A DNA stretch of 54,588 bases from a virus. The stretch covers positions 1-54,588 of IMG/VR virus record IMGVR_UViG_3300034072_002231; one strand, written 5' to 3'. The translations under genes were made by a program, and so were the position numbers. The notes beneath the pieces were generated by a model. It searched no databases. It was given only the letters and a program-made list of their open reading frames with translations, and was not told where the DNA came from. Every line of letters begins with the position of its first letter. The stretch's first letter is position 1. Below, one piece after another: positions 1-7,929 of this stretch.

Positions 1-225
1 ATGAAAAAGAACATAGACCTTGCCACAATCAAAAAATTTATCCTTGCCAACGCACTTACCGATAATGTTATGCTGATGCTTCACCCGTCTAATTTTGACA
101 AGCTGGTGGCAAACAGCGCTAAAAAAGCAAAGTCGCTTTGTATATCGGGTATTAATATTATTGCCGATGATAACGACGAGATAAGCGAGGATGAGATTGA
201 CGTACTTGAAGTTAAATTTAACTAA
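1..225 (+). CDS. small hypothetical protein, paralogue of the next gene
   Basis: A 74-aa protein I do not recognise. It aligns with the following 79-aa protein: basic start, a helix ending in YIL/FIL, then an 'LHPxDYD/LHPSNFD' motif (residues 27-33) and an acidic C-terminal half. No signal peptide or membrane segment is visible. The start codon is the first base of the window, so its promoter and any leader lie outside. It is separated from the next gene by 9 bp and is probably co-transcribed. Function unknown; the layout (two small genes, terminator, AT-rich cargo gene) resembles the two-gene cassettes at 10988 and 42938, although the proteins are not obviously related. Confidence 0.6.
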   Translation: MKKNIDLATIKKFILANALTDNVMLMLHPSNFDKLVANSAKKAKSLCISGINIIADDNDEISEDEIDVLEVKFN

Positions 226-234
226 GCTGTTACT

Positions 235-474
235 ATGAGACGTCACATTTGCCTAGATATGCTGCAGGAGTACATACTGGAGCACAACCTATCTGAATAT
301 GAAACCATTATACTTCACCCCGATGACTATGATGTTATTGCAGCAGAGTTTTTTAACGAAAATGAGCTGATGATATTCAGGCCGGTTGAAGTGCTGGGCA
401 CAAAAATAACCGAAGACACACACGGCGATGTAAGGCGAAACCAGGTTATTGTTTTACCTGCCGTAGCTTCGTAA
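235..474 (+). CDS. small hypothetical protein, paralogue of the preceding gene
   Basis: A 79-aa soluble protein with the 'LHPDDYD' motif at about residues 27-33, matching 'LHPSNFD' in the upstream gene; the two look like a tandem duplication. It ends 19 bp before a strong terminator (493-525), so the pair forms the end of a transcription unit. No function recognised. Confidence 0.65.
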   Translation: MRRHICLDMLQEYILEHNLSEYETIILHPDDYDVIAAEFFNENELMIFRPVEVLGTKITEDTHGDVRRNQVIVLPAVAS

Positions 475-492
475 ATTGTAATTAATTGGTTT

Positions 493-525
493 AAAAAGCC
501 GCACCTGTACAGGTGCGGCTTTTTT
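493..525 (+). terminator. Rho-independent terminator
   Basis: Perfect dyad GCCGCACCTG/CAGGTGCGGC with flanking A-run and T-run, directly after the 235-474 gene. Confidence 0.9.
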
Positions 526-538
526 GTTTTGGCAAATA

Positions 539-568
539 TTTAACATTTAGATTTTTTTTGTAGATTAG
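539..568 (+). promoter_or_regulatory. promoter, TTTAACATTTA class
   Basis: TTTAACATTTA (539-549) is followed, 22 bp from its start, by TAGATTAG (561-568), a variant of the Bacteroidota -7 box. The same arrangement with the same 22-bp spacing precedes the 41856 gene (41799-41828). The CDS begins 20 bp after the box. Confidence 0.5.
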
Positions 569-587
569 TACTTAAATCCAACTAATT

Positions 588-1484
588 ATGAACACTGAAC
601 AAGAAATAATAAAGAAACAAGAAGATATAATTAAAGTTCTTGAAAATAGGATCATTCAAGCTACGGATACAATAAATAATCAAAATGCAACTATCTCTTC
701 ATTCAGTACAGCATATACTGTTGCCGGTTGGTTGTTAGGTATATTGGCATTTATATCAACTTTTGCTATTTATTTATTTGGTATAAAACCTTCGGAGGAA
801 GCAATTGATAACCTAGAAAATACAATGGATGGGAAAATCATAGAATATTTTAATGACAAGCATACTGAAGACATGAAATACGCTATTAATAACTTGGAAT
901 CAGATAATGTTCAAAATCAAAATAAAGGTTTATATTATTTACAATTAAACTTATATGACTCTATACCGGAAGATAAATTATATAGAATTGTAAACATTGC
1001 TAAATCAAATAAATTGAATGAACAGCAATTTTATGCATTAACTCAATATCTATATTATTCAGATTCTAAAATTGTTAAAGAATATTTTGAATACATACTA
1101 ACTACTAATAGTTATAATGTTAGCGTAAAAAATATATCTGCTAATTATTTTACGAAACCTAGTCAAATATTAAAAGGACTAGAGACTATAAAAAATTATG
1201 TAATCAATTCAAAAGATGCTTCAAATGATTTTTCTGACTTAATAAGAAATTTCATAGAAACAAATAATAAGGAAGCGGTAACTTTTCTTATTAATGATAT
1301 AGCTATAGTTAAAGCAGTAAAAGAACATGGAGAATCGCTTGGAATGACATATGATGAGTTTCGTTACTATTTATATATTAATCATTTAGGTGGTATTTTT
1401 GAAATGAATGAGCTAAAAAAAACTTACATGTATAAAAACTTTAACGACAAACTTCTCGAAAATATTACAGGAACAGATGATTAA
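588..1484 (+). CDS. coiled-coil membrane protein (accessory cargo)
   Basis: 298 aa. Residues about 4-38 form a coiled coil, a single membrane helix lies at about 45-66, and the rest is a soluble, Asn/Lys-rich, mostly helical domain. There is no signal peptide. It is clearly more AT-rich than the phage structural genes, has its own promoter and is bracketed by terminators, which is the pattern of a horizontally acquired moron. Its plan (coiled coil, one membrane helix, cytosolic-looking helical domain) and promoter resemble the 275-aa gene at 41856 without obvious sequence identity. A membrane-linked defence or superinfection-exclusion role is possible but not shown by any motif. Confidence 0.7.
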   Translation: MNTEQEIIKKQEDIIKVLENRIIQATDTINNQNATISSFSTAYTVAGWLLGILAFISTFAIYLFGIKPSEEAIDNLENTMDGKIIEYFNDKHTEDMKYAINNLESDNVQNQNKGLYYLQLNLYDSIPEDKLYRIVNIAKSNKLNEQQFYALTQYLYYSDSKIVKEYFEYILTTNSYNVSVKNISANYFTKPSQILKGLETIKNYVINSKDASNDFSDLIRNFIETNNKEAVTFLINDIAIVKAVKEHGESLGMTYDEFRYYLYINHLGGIFEMNELKKTYMYKNFNDKLLENITGTDD

Positions 1485-1495
1485 TTATCATAAAC

Positions 1496-1530
1496 AAAAA
1501 ATCCCGCAACAGTTATGTTACGGGATTTTA
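1496..1530 (+). terminator. Rho-independent terminator
   Basis: Hairpin CCCGCAAC/GTTACGGG (one mismatch) flanked by AAAAAT and ATTTTA after the 588-1484 gene. Confidence 0.75.
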
Positions 1531-1537
1531 TCTTTTT

Positions 1538-1642
1538 CGTAGCGAAGACGGGATTTAATCATCTTCAAACTATTAGCCTTTCTTCCTGAATTTCAATTAA
1601 CTTACTACTTATATAATGCTATATTTGACCCAAAATTGACCC
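1538..1642. other. possible phage attachment region
   Basis: Read on the minus strand, 1556-1538 (AAATCCCGTCTTCGCTACG) resembles the 3' end of a tRNA, i.e. the 3' half of a T-arm followed by an acceptor strand. About 70 bp away are two direct copies of TTGACCC (1625-1631, 1636-1642) with an 11-bp period, the kind of repeat bound by integrase arms. It lies between cargo and the repressor, a usual place for an att site. No second core copy is visible inside the window. Confidence 0.3.
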
Positions 1643-1650
1643 GGGCGAAA

Positions 1651-1968
1651 CTATTTTTTTTTACTTATAAAATTAGCCTTCAAAATTGAAAGCTTGTGCT
1701 CAATATCTTCTATTACAGCTAAACTATTCGGATATGTCATTTCAGTTTCAACTACTGAACTAATACCTTTTTCTTCTTTCTTAAACAAATGGTTAAAGTC
1801 CACGTCAGGATACGCCTGATAGAGCTTTAATAAAAACTCCATATTCGGGTTTCTACCGTTCAGGTACTGGCTCATGGAACTTTTACTGTATCCCATTTTT
1901 TCGGCAGCAGCTACCTGGCTTTCTCCTTTAGCTTTAAAAAATAATTTAAGCTTGTCGTGAAACTCCAT
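1651..1968 (-). CDS. XRE-family phage repressor (CI-like)
   Basis: 105 aa with an N-terminal helix-turn-helix at about residues 16-38 (QVAAAEKMGYSKSSMSQYLNG), followed by a short linker and a C-terminal helical tail likely used for dimerisation. There is no peptidase domain, so inactivation would need an antirepressor or another route rather than LexA-like self-cleavage. It is divergent from the early operon starting at 2061, and the shared 92-bp intergenic region holds candidate operators. It is the only obvious lysogeny repressor in the window. Confidence 0.8.
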   Translation of the reverse strand: MEFHDKLKLFFKAKGESQVAAAEKMGYSKSSMSQYLNGRNPNMEFLLKLYQAYPDVDFNHLFKKEEKGISSVVETEMTYPNSLAVIEDIEHKLSILKANFISKKK

Positions 1969-2016
1969 AGTTTAGAATTATTATAAATTATATACTTATT
2001 TGTAATTTATTTTTAT

Positions 2017-2089
2017 CAAAAGTAAACAATATTGTAAACTTTGATTAAGTTTGTGACACAATGATTAATGCTGTGACAAAAGTAAACAA
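2017..2089. promoter_or_regulatory. divergent switch region with candidate operators
   Basis: CAAAAGTAAACAA occurs twice (2017-2029 and 2077-2089), exactly 60 bp apart. Between them is the 10-bp palindrome ACAATATTGT (2026-2035). On the minus strand 2024-2017 reads TACTTTTG, a -7 box for the repressor; on the plus strand TAAGTTTG (2046-2053) can serve the early operon. The second repeat is already inside the 2061 gene. Confidence 0.55.
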
Positions 2090-2372
2090 AAAAACAAAGT
2101 CTGTAGATGTGCAGATGCACATAAAGTCATCATTCGACTTTATAAATGACCATCTTCCAGATGTTTATGCAGAAAAGGTACTTAAAAAGCTAAAGTATAT
2201 GGGTATTACAAACATTTCTGCAGGCACGATAAGGAATGTAAAAATGCGCGGAGCAGAAAAATGTAATAATATTCCTGTTCTTACGGCTTTACTGGAAGTA
2301 GCAAAAGAAAATAAGAAAGTAAAAGAAGATCTTCTAAGTGCACTTTCTGAAATAAAATCAACTAAAAGTTAA
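2061..2372 (+). CDS. small early protein, probable DNA-binding
   Basis: 103 aa, first gene of the early operon and divergent from the repressor, the position of Cro-like or other early regulators. The segment 'ISAGTIRNVKMRG' followed by 'IPVLTALLEVAKENK' looks like a recognition helix plus a packing helix, but the family is not recognised with certainty. The likely -7 box ends only 7 bp before the ATG, so the mRNA may be nearly leaderless. A downstream Met at residue 19 is an alternative start. Confidence 0.6.
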   Translation: MINAVTKVNKKTKSVDVQMHIKSSFDFINDHLPDVYAEKVLKKLKYMGITNISAGTIRNVKMRGAEKCNNIPVLTALLEVAKENKKVKEDLLSALSEIKSTKS

Positions 2373-2377
2373 CATAT

Positions 2378-2941
2378 ATGTCAGGTTCAACACACAAAGT
2401 TTATCCTGGTTTGCTTTGCAATTCGATTGAATTTTTTAATGACGGACACAACTTAAAAATTTTATCTGGTGGAAAAGTTAAGCCCTTTGATGAACTATCA
2501 TTTATGCATATTCAAATCATTAGCGAAGCTATCCAGGCAAATCCTGAAATTGAGAAGGAACTTAAAAGAATGCATCCGGACTCCGAAATGAAAAGGATAG
2601 AGCAATTTGCAATATGTAATTTCTCAGGTCTTGATTATGTTCCGGATATTCAGAATTACGTATTGCAGGAAGGTGAATACTGGGATTGCCCCAAAAAAGG
2701 ATGTTGTTTAGGCGAAGGGATAATATGCAAGCCATTGATGTATAATGGCAATAAGATCATAGGGCAGGAAATAATGCTGATAAAATTGCTTACCACAGAT
2801 AAAACAAATGAAGTTATTGCATCAGAATTATCCATGCCAATGGGTACTTTCCACTTCCTCAAAAAGAATCTGTATCAAAAACTGAACGTTTCCACAAAAC
2901 AGGAAATTACAATTATTGCCATACATCTGAATATTATATAA
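2378..2941 (+). CDS. LuxR-type HTH regulator with Cys cluster
   Basis: 187 aa. The C-terminal portion (about 125-185) has the LuxR/GerE pattern: 'EIMLIKLLTTDKTNEVIASEL' continuing into 'MGTFHFLKKNLYQKLNVSTKQE'. Upstream is a cysteine group C104, C109, C110, C117 in 'WDCPKKGCCLGEGIICKP', possibly metal-binding or redox-active. It starts 5 bp after the previous gene. As an early-expressed regulator it is a candidate activator of the GTTACA-type late promoters, which is inference only. Confidence 0.7.
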   Translation: MSGSTHKVYPGLLCNSIEFFNDGHNLKILSGGKVKPFDELSFMHIQIISEAIQANPEIEKELKRMHPDSEMKRIEQFAICNFSGLDYVPDIQNYVLQEGEYWDCPKKGCCLGEGIICKPLMYNGNKIIGQEIMLIKLLTTDKTNEVIASELSMPMGTFHFLKKNLYQKLNVSTKQEITIIAIHLNII

Positions 2942-2975
2942 GTACTGCACTCATAATAAACACATCACTTACAAT

Positions 2976-3188
2976 ATGGATTTTAAACAAATACAGTCAA
3001 AAATAAATCTGCTTAATGCCCAGCTCAGGCAGCTTACAGATTCAGGAATTTTCTCGGCTGCAGAAGTAGAGAGGCTTTCATTCCCAATAAATTTAGAGCT
3101 GAAGTCCCTAAACTTTCAGTTAGAGCAATTATTGCCTGCCGACGGAGTAAATGAAATTAATGTTGCGTTTCCCGAAATAGTATCATAA
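2976..3188 (+). CDS. small hypothetical early protein
   Basis: 70 aa, predicted to be mainly two helices with heptad-like leucines ('INLLNAQLRQL', 'ELKSLNFQLEQLL'), suggesting a short coiled coil. It lies 2 bp upstream of the primase-helicase and is probably translationally coupled to it. Function unknown. Confidence 0.6.
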   Translation: MDFKQIQSKINLLNAQLRQLTDSGIFSAAEVERLSFPINLELKSLNFQLEQLLPADGVNEINVAFPEIVS

Positions 3189-3190
3189 TA

Positions 3191-6049
3191 ATGGCATACG
3201 TAAAAGATACAGATATACTAGATGTTACAAATGGAGGTTTAGAAATTATCCTTTACTACTATCCGGATGCAGGCAAGGTAATTCATAAGTCCGCTAGGAG
3301 GTTTAAGATTCGGCAAAGCGAAAAAACTGCATCAGCATCTCTCAAACAGCTTGAAAATGGTGTTTGGGTAGTTACAGATTTTGGCGGAGACTCAAAGCCC
3401 CGCAATGGTATCCATGTCTGCGCGCTTGAAGAAGGCATTAGCTATGCAGAGGCCTGCAATGTATTGGGTGTACGCTACAATATAAAGGGTGCAGGAATTG
3501 AACCGGTAAAGCCCCGTATAGTAAAACGTCCGCTTGAGTCGCATGAATCTTCAGGAGATTTTTTGTTCGAGGCTAAAGACTTTACAAAACAAGAGCTTGC
3601 ACTATTAGGTCCGCGGGTAAATGCAGTTCATTGCAAAGAGTACAGCTTGGTTTCGCTTGCCTCAGTTACCTATTGTAAAGAAAACGAAGCCACAGTAATA
3701 TATTCAACTCCGGAATATCCAATATTCATGTTCGATTTTGGCACCTGGCAAAAAATATATCAGCCAAATGCATCAGAAAAGCGTTGGCGGTTTCAGTATG
3801 CTGGGGTTAAGCCTTCACGGCACATGTTCGGTCTGGATATTTTAAAGCGGGAGTTTGCCGATACCAAAAAAAAGCAGGAAGAAGAAAGCCTTGACGATAT
3901 TGATGAAGCACAGGACAATAAGAAAAAGAAGAAGGATCCAAGGCTTGATGCAGTTTTCCTTTGCTCCGGTGGCAGTGATGGCTTAAACTTAAGAAGTTTT
4001 GGCAAAATTGCCATTTGGTTCAATTCAGAGTCAGAGCACTTAGAATATGCAGAGTATAGGGATATAAAGCGGATGGCAAAAGAAATCTACTATGTGGCCG
4101 ATATAGATAGTTCCGGCATTAAGCAGGCGGTTGCCCTCGGCCTTAAGTACCTCGATATAAAATTACTTTGGCTGCCGGAAAAGCTTAAAACATTCAGGGA
4201 CAAGCGGGGCAATCCGCGAAAGGACTTTAAAGACTATGTAGAAATATACTACAGGCACGAAGAAAAAACCCTCGTGTTCCAAAATGGCTTTAATAAATTA
4301 ATTGATAATGCATTGCCGCTCCAGTTCTGGACAGAGCATTATGATAAAGAAGGCAAGCTCAAATTCAATATATCCAATACAAGGCTGTATCATTTTTTAG
4401 AAATGCTGGGCTTTGGGCGATATGAAAGCGACAACTTTAAAGATGGTTACATCTATGTTCGCAAAGATGGCAACATCGTTAAGATACTTGAGCCATATCA
4501 AATAGCAAACTTTATACATTACTTCCTGGCAGATAGGGGCATGTCTCCGGACTTGCGAGATTACGTTTACAGAAGCCCGCAGCTAAATGAAAAGAGCTTC
4601 TCTAATCTGCCGGCAATAACTATAGATTTTACAAGTGCATACAAGCACACGCAGTATCAGTTCTATACAAATAGAATTTTAAAAATTACCCCTCAGGGGA
4701 TAGAAGAGCTCAGGCATGGCGATATAGATAATTATGTTTGGGAAGACAAAGTAATAGACTTTAACCTCCGGCTGTCAGAGCCGCACTTTGATATTAAGGT
4801 AGATAAAGACGGCGATATGGATATAAAAATCCTTAAGCACGACAATATGTTTTTTAACTTCCTGATAAATGCCAGCCGAATCCACTGGAAACAGGAACTG
4901 GAAGAAGCCTTTGAAGGCAGACCGCAAAAAGAAGCCGATGAATATTTTGCAGCCAATAAATTCAATATTGCAGGGCCAAATTTAAGCGCCGATCAGCAAT
5001 TAGAGCAAAAGCTGCACCTGATAAATAAGATATACTCAATAGGCTACCTACTGCACAATTATAAAAACTATAACAAGCCCTGGGCAATCTTTGCCATGGA
5101 TAATAAAATATCAGAGCTTGGCGAAAGCCATGGCGGTTCCGGTAAATCGTTATGCTACTCGTTCCTTAATAAAGTGCTCAAGCGAAGGCATTACCTAAAA
5201 GGGCGCGACCCCAAGCTCACACAAAACGAATTCATCTATTCCGGGGTAACAGAAGATACAGATTACATAATGGTAGATGACTCTACCCAGTACCTAAACT
5301 TCGATTTTTTCTTTTCAGAAATTACAGGTTCGCTAAAGGTAAACCCTAAAAACAAAGACCCTTATGAAATACCTTTCGAAAAGTCACCCAAGTTTGTATT
5401 CACTTCAAACTTTGGAATGCGCAATATGGATCCCTCAACATTCCGAAGGCTGCTCATAACAGTATTTTCAGATTACTATCACTCCAGCCAGGATAATGAC
5501 GAGTACAAGCAGGCGCGCAAAGTATCAGACGATTTTGATGGCCGCAACCTTTTTACAGACTTCAGCGAAAGCGATTATAACGATGTGTACAACTTTTGGG
5601 CACAGTGCATAAAGTTTTACCTGAGCCATGAGCAAAAAGTAGATCCGCCTATGGATAACGTTACAAAAAGAAACCTGCAGGTAGAAATGGGCGATGCCTT
5701 TATGGGCTGGGCAGATGCATTTTTTGATACAGAAGATGTTACAGGCCACAAAAAATACCTCGATGCCTTTTTTAGCAAAGAAGCTGCCTTTGATGAGTTT
5801 GCCAGGGCAAGCAAAACAAAGTGGACGGCCAACAAGTTTAAAAAAGCCATGAAAGCATACTGCCACTGGAACAACTGGGTGTTTAACCCAAAAGAATACC
5901 AAAACACACAGGGGCGCATTATCCAGAAGATAGAGGGCAAAAGCCAGGAAGCATTCTACATCGGTACATCGCTACACTCGGCGCTTGCCAATGTGCACAG
6001 GGCGCTAAAAGATGATGAAGACGATGGTACAACAGTTTTTGACAGATAA
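3191..6049 (+). CDS. phage primase-helicase (TOPRIM-like plus SF3/D5-like ATPase)
   Basis: 952 aa, the replication protein. The N-terminus (about 10-110) resembles a primase zinc-binding domain fold ('TASASLKQL', 'WVVTDFGG') but lacks the CHC2 cysteines. A TOPRIM-like region follows: 'CSGGSDGLNL' near 258 and 'DIDSSG' near 304. The C-terminal half is a superfamily 3-type helicase with Walker A GGSGKS near 647, Walker B IMVDD near 694 and a sensor-1-like TSNF near 737. The acidic residue expected in TOPRIM motif 1 appears as Gly, so the primase site may be altered. It should prime and unwind phage DNA in the cytoplasm. Confidence 0.85.
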   Translation: MAYVKDTDILDVTNGGLEIILYYYPDAGKVIHKSARRFKIRQSEKTASASLKQLENGVWVVTDFGGDSKPRNGIHVCALEEGISYAEACNVLGVRYNIKGAGIEPVKPRIVKRPLESHESSGDFLFEAKDFTKQELALLGPRVNAVHCKEYSLVSLASVTYCKENEATVIYSTPEYPIFMFDFGTWQKIYQPNASEKRWRFQYAGVKPSRHMFGLDILKREFADTKKKQEEESLDDIDEAQDNKKKKKDPRLDAVFLCSGGSDGLNLRSFGKIAIWFNSESEHLEYAEYRDIKRMAKEIYYVADIDSSGIKQAVALGLKYLDIKLLWLPEKLKTFRDKRGNPRKDFKDYVEIYYRHEEKTLVFQNGFNKLIDNALPLQFWTEHYDKEGKLKFNISNTRLYHFLEMLGFGRYESDNFKDGYIYVRKDGNIVKILEPYQIANFIHYFLADRGMSPDLRDYVYRSPQLNEKSFSNLPAITIDFTSAYKHTQYQFYTNRILKITPQGIEELRHGDIDNYVWEDKVIDFNLRLSEPHFDIKVDKDGDMDIKILKHDNMFFNFLINASRIHWKQELEEAFEGRPQKEADEYFAANKFNIAGPNLSADQQLEQKLHLINKIYSIGYLLHNYKNYNKPWAIFAMDNKISELGESHGGSGKSLCYSFLNKVLKRRHYLKGRDPKLTQNEFIYSGVTEDTDYIMVDDSTQYLNFDFFFSEITGSLKVNPKNKDPYEIPFEKSPKFVFTSNFGMRNMDPSTFRRLLITVFSDYYHSSQDNDEYKQARKVSDDFDGRNLFTDFSESDYNDVYNFWAQCIKFYLSHEQKVDPPMDNVTKRNLQVEMGDAFMGWADAFFDTEDVTGHKKYLDAFFSKEAAFDEFARASKTKWTANKFKKAMKAYCHWNNWVFNPKEYQNTQGRIIQKIEGKSQEAFYIGTSLHSALANVHRALKDDEDDGTTVFDR

Positions 6050-6061
6050 ACAGCAAGCACT

Positions 6062-6262
6062 ATGGCAACAACAAATGCATATACGCTAAACGAGATACGA
6101 AAAATATTTGAAGCCTGCACAACGCATGACGAGATAGATAAAGCCTGCCTTGCCTTCCGGTGGCTCATACAAAACAACTTTCAGCAGCGCAGCCATCAGC
6201 TGCAGGCCATATCGCTTATCAGGTTTAGCCAGATAATAAAAAAGAGCGATGGAAACAATTAA
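6062..6262 (+). CDS. small hypothetical early protein
   Basis: 66 aa, helical, with no recognised motif. It sits between the primase-helicase and a 157-aa gene that overlaps it by 14 bp, so it belongs to the same operon. Confidence 0.55.
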   Translation: MATTNAYTLNEIRKIFEACTTHDEIDKACLAFRWLIQNNFQQRSHQLQAISLIRFSQIIKKSDGNN

Positions 6263-6722
6263 AATTATGGCAACACTGGTGCCTGCAAAAAAAGAAGACC
6301 TGTACTTTCCTACCGGAGAGGTAAAAGAATCTACAGTGGTTTTCGAAAAGTCAGCTAAAGACGGGAGATTTAGCGGGCCGCATTTCCTCGAGGTGCACAG
6401 CCTCGGGGCAATTGTGTGCCTTGCCTGCCGCGACTGGTTTTATATAATAAAGCGCGGGCACAACTACACTGCCGGAGAGGTTACCTTTAAGCTTGCCCTG
6501 CGCCGGGCAGAAGTTAACGATTTTAGGTGGTCGCCCTACTACCCCCGCTGGGGCAGGCTCTACTATACAAGTACAGATAAGGCTATGGTATATGGCCCCC
6601 ACTACCTTACCGAAGATACCGATAAAAAGCAGCTTGCCGCACAACTGCAGGACGGGCATATATGGGTGCCGGCAGAGGGGCAGCAGTTTTATGCACAACA
6701 CTACACAGCCTTGGCATCATGA
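6249..6722 (+). CDS. hypothetical early protein
   Basis: 157 aa soluble protein, beta-rich in appearance with many aromatic residues; an in-frame ATG at 6267 is an alternative start. It overlaps the genes on both sides (14 bp upstream, ATGA downstream), which supports coexpression. Family not recognised. Confidence 0.6.
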   Translation: METIKIMATLVPAKKEDLYFPTGEVKESTVVFEKSAKDGRFSGPHFLEVHSLGAIVCLACRDWFYIIKRGHNYTAGEVTFKLALRRAEVNDFRWSPYYPRWGRLYYTSTDKAMVYGPHYLTEDTDKKQLAAQLQDGHIWVPAEGQQFYAQHYTALAS

Positions 6723-6901
6723 CGCGGCTGCAGCGCCTGCAGTTCCTGCTGGGGGCATTGCAGGATATTGCCCGGATAGATAATGCCGGTAAGGTTATTT
6801 ATATAAATTGGAATGTGCAGCTAAGCCCGGTGCATGCCCATGACATTGCCGAGCTTAAAGCGGAATATTTGTATAGGGTGCAGTATGAGATTACATGCTG
6901 A
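6719..6901 (+). CDS. small hypothetical early protein
   Basis: 60 aa starting at the ATGA overlap with the upstream stop; this start is preferred over the longer reading frame opening at 6662, which would lie inside the previous gene. Contains 'RLQRLQFLLGALQDIARID' as an amphipathic helix. Last gene of the early operon. Unknown function. Confidence 0.55.
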   Translation: MTRLQRLQFLLGALQDIARIDNAGKVIYINWNVQLSPVHAHDIAELKAEYLYRVQYEITC

Positions 6902-6953
6902 ATCTAAATGAAAAAACATAACTGAAGTAGTTATTACAACTAAGTAAAATAAC

Positions 6954-6986
6954 TTGGCCACAAGTAATTTTTATTATATATTTTTG
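6954..6986 (+). promoter_or_regulatory. promoter of the methylase-ParB-nuclease module
   Basis: TTG at 6954-6956 and a -7 box TATTTTTG at 6979-6986 fit the Bacteroidota consensus. The methylase ATG follows 45 bp downstream. The module therefore has its own promoter and need not depend on phage induction. Confidence 0.5.
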
Positions 6987-7031
6987 CAACTAATTAATAC
7001 CTTTAAGTAATTATACTTGAATTAGTCGCAA

Positions 7032-7928
7032 ATGGCCAGCAAAAAATCAAATAGCCCCTTAAGATATCCCGGAGGCAAAGCGTGTCTTACTGATTTTATT
7101 ACGAATCTGGTAGAGCGGAATAACCTTACTGGGGGTACATACTTAGAGCTATATGCAGGTGGAGCTGGTGCAGCCTTAAATCTCCTTTTTAATAAAGTTT
7201 TTGATAGAATTCATATTAATGATTTTGACTATCACGTTTATTGTATTTGGGATTCGATATTAAATGATACAGAAAATTTTATTCGTCTGATTAATGACAC
7301 TCCTATTACCATAGCTGAATGGCATAGACAACAAATTATTTTTAAGCAAGGAAGAAATGTTGACAATCTTTCGTTAGGATTTGCGACTTTTTTTCTCAAT
7401 AGGACTAATAGATCAGGCATAATTTTTAAGGCAGGCCCAATCGGTGGATTAAATCAAGAGGGAAATTATTTAATTGATGTACGCTTCAATAAGTCTGATT
7501 TAATTAAAAGAATTATAAAAATTGCAGATTACGGTAATTCTATAATTTTAACAAACCATGATGCGGTAGAAATAATAAATAATATTGGTGGTTTTGAGTA
7601 TAATCTTGATGATTTATTTATTTATCTCGATCCTCCATATTATAATAAAGGAAAGCAACTTTATTTAAACAATTATGCACATGATAATCATTTAGTTTTA
7701 GCTACTTCAGTTGAAAATTCTTTACATAATTTGCGTTGGCTTATATCCTATGATAATGTTGAACCTATTAAAAAAATGTATAATAGATTTAGGATGTCAA
7801 CATTTGATCTTAACTATACATTGCAAAGTAAAAAGTTCGGGAGTGAACTATTAGTCTTTTCTGATAATTTAGATTTGCCTGACTCAATCACAGTTAATAA
7901 CAGAAATAATCTACTGACATTAATTTAA
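7032..7928 (+). CDS. Dam-like DNA adenine N6-methyltransferase
   Basis: 298 aa, D12/Dam class. 'SPLRYPGGKA' at 7-16 and 'YLELYAGGAGA' at about 38-48 form the S-adenosylmethionine site, and the catalytic motif 'YLDPPYYNKG' lies near 197. It methylates adenine in DNA; the target cannot be told from sequence. It is AT-rich relative to the phage core and starts a tight three-gene operon (1-bp and 3-bp gaps) with a ParB-like protein and a nuclease-like protein, consistent with the modification arm of a restriction-modification-type defence. Confidence 0.85.
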   Translation: MASKKSNSPLRYPGGKACLTDFITNLVERNNLTGGTYLELYAGGAGAALNLLFNKVFDRIHINDFDYHVYCIWDSILNDTENFIRLINDTPITIAEWHRQQIIFKQGRNVDNLSLGFATFFLNRTNRSGIIFKAGPIGGLNQEGNYLIDVRFNKSDLIKRIIKIADYGNSIILTNHDAVEIINNIGGFEYNLDDLFIYLDPPYYNKGKQLYLNNYAHDNHLVLATSVENSLHNLRWLISYDNVEPIKKMYNRFRMSTFDLNYTLQSKKFGSELLVFSDNLDLPDSITVNNRNNLLTLI

Positions 7929-7929
7929 T

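Noticed and set aside
3793-4023. Antisense open frames in the primase and other core genes
   Set aside because: They mirror the codon structure of strong sense-strand genes and have no promoter or recognised motif of their own.
6493-6783. Open frame overlapping the 6249 and 6719 genes
   Set aside because: Pro/Ala-rich shadow translation; the ATGA-coupled gene at 6719 explains the segment better.
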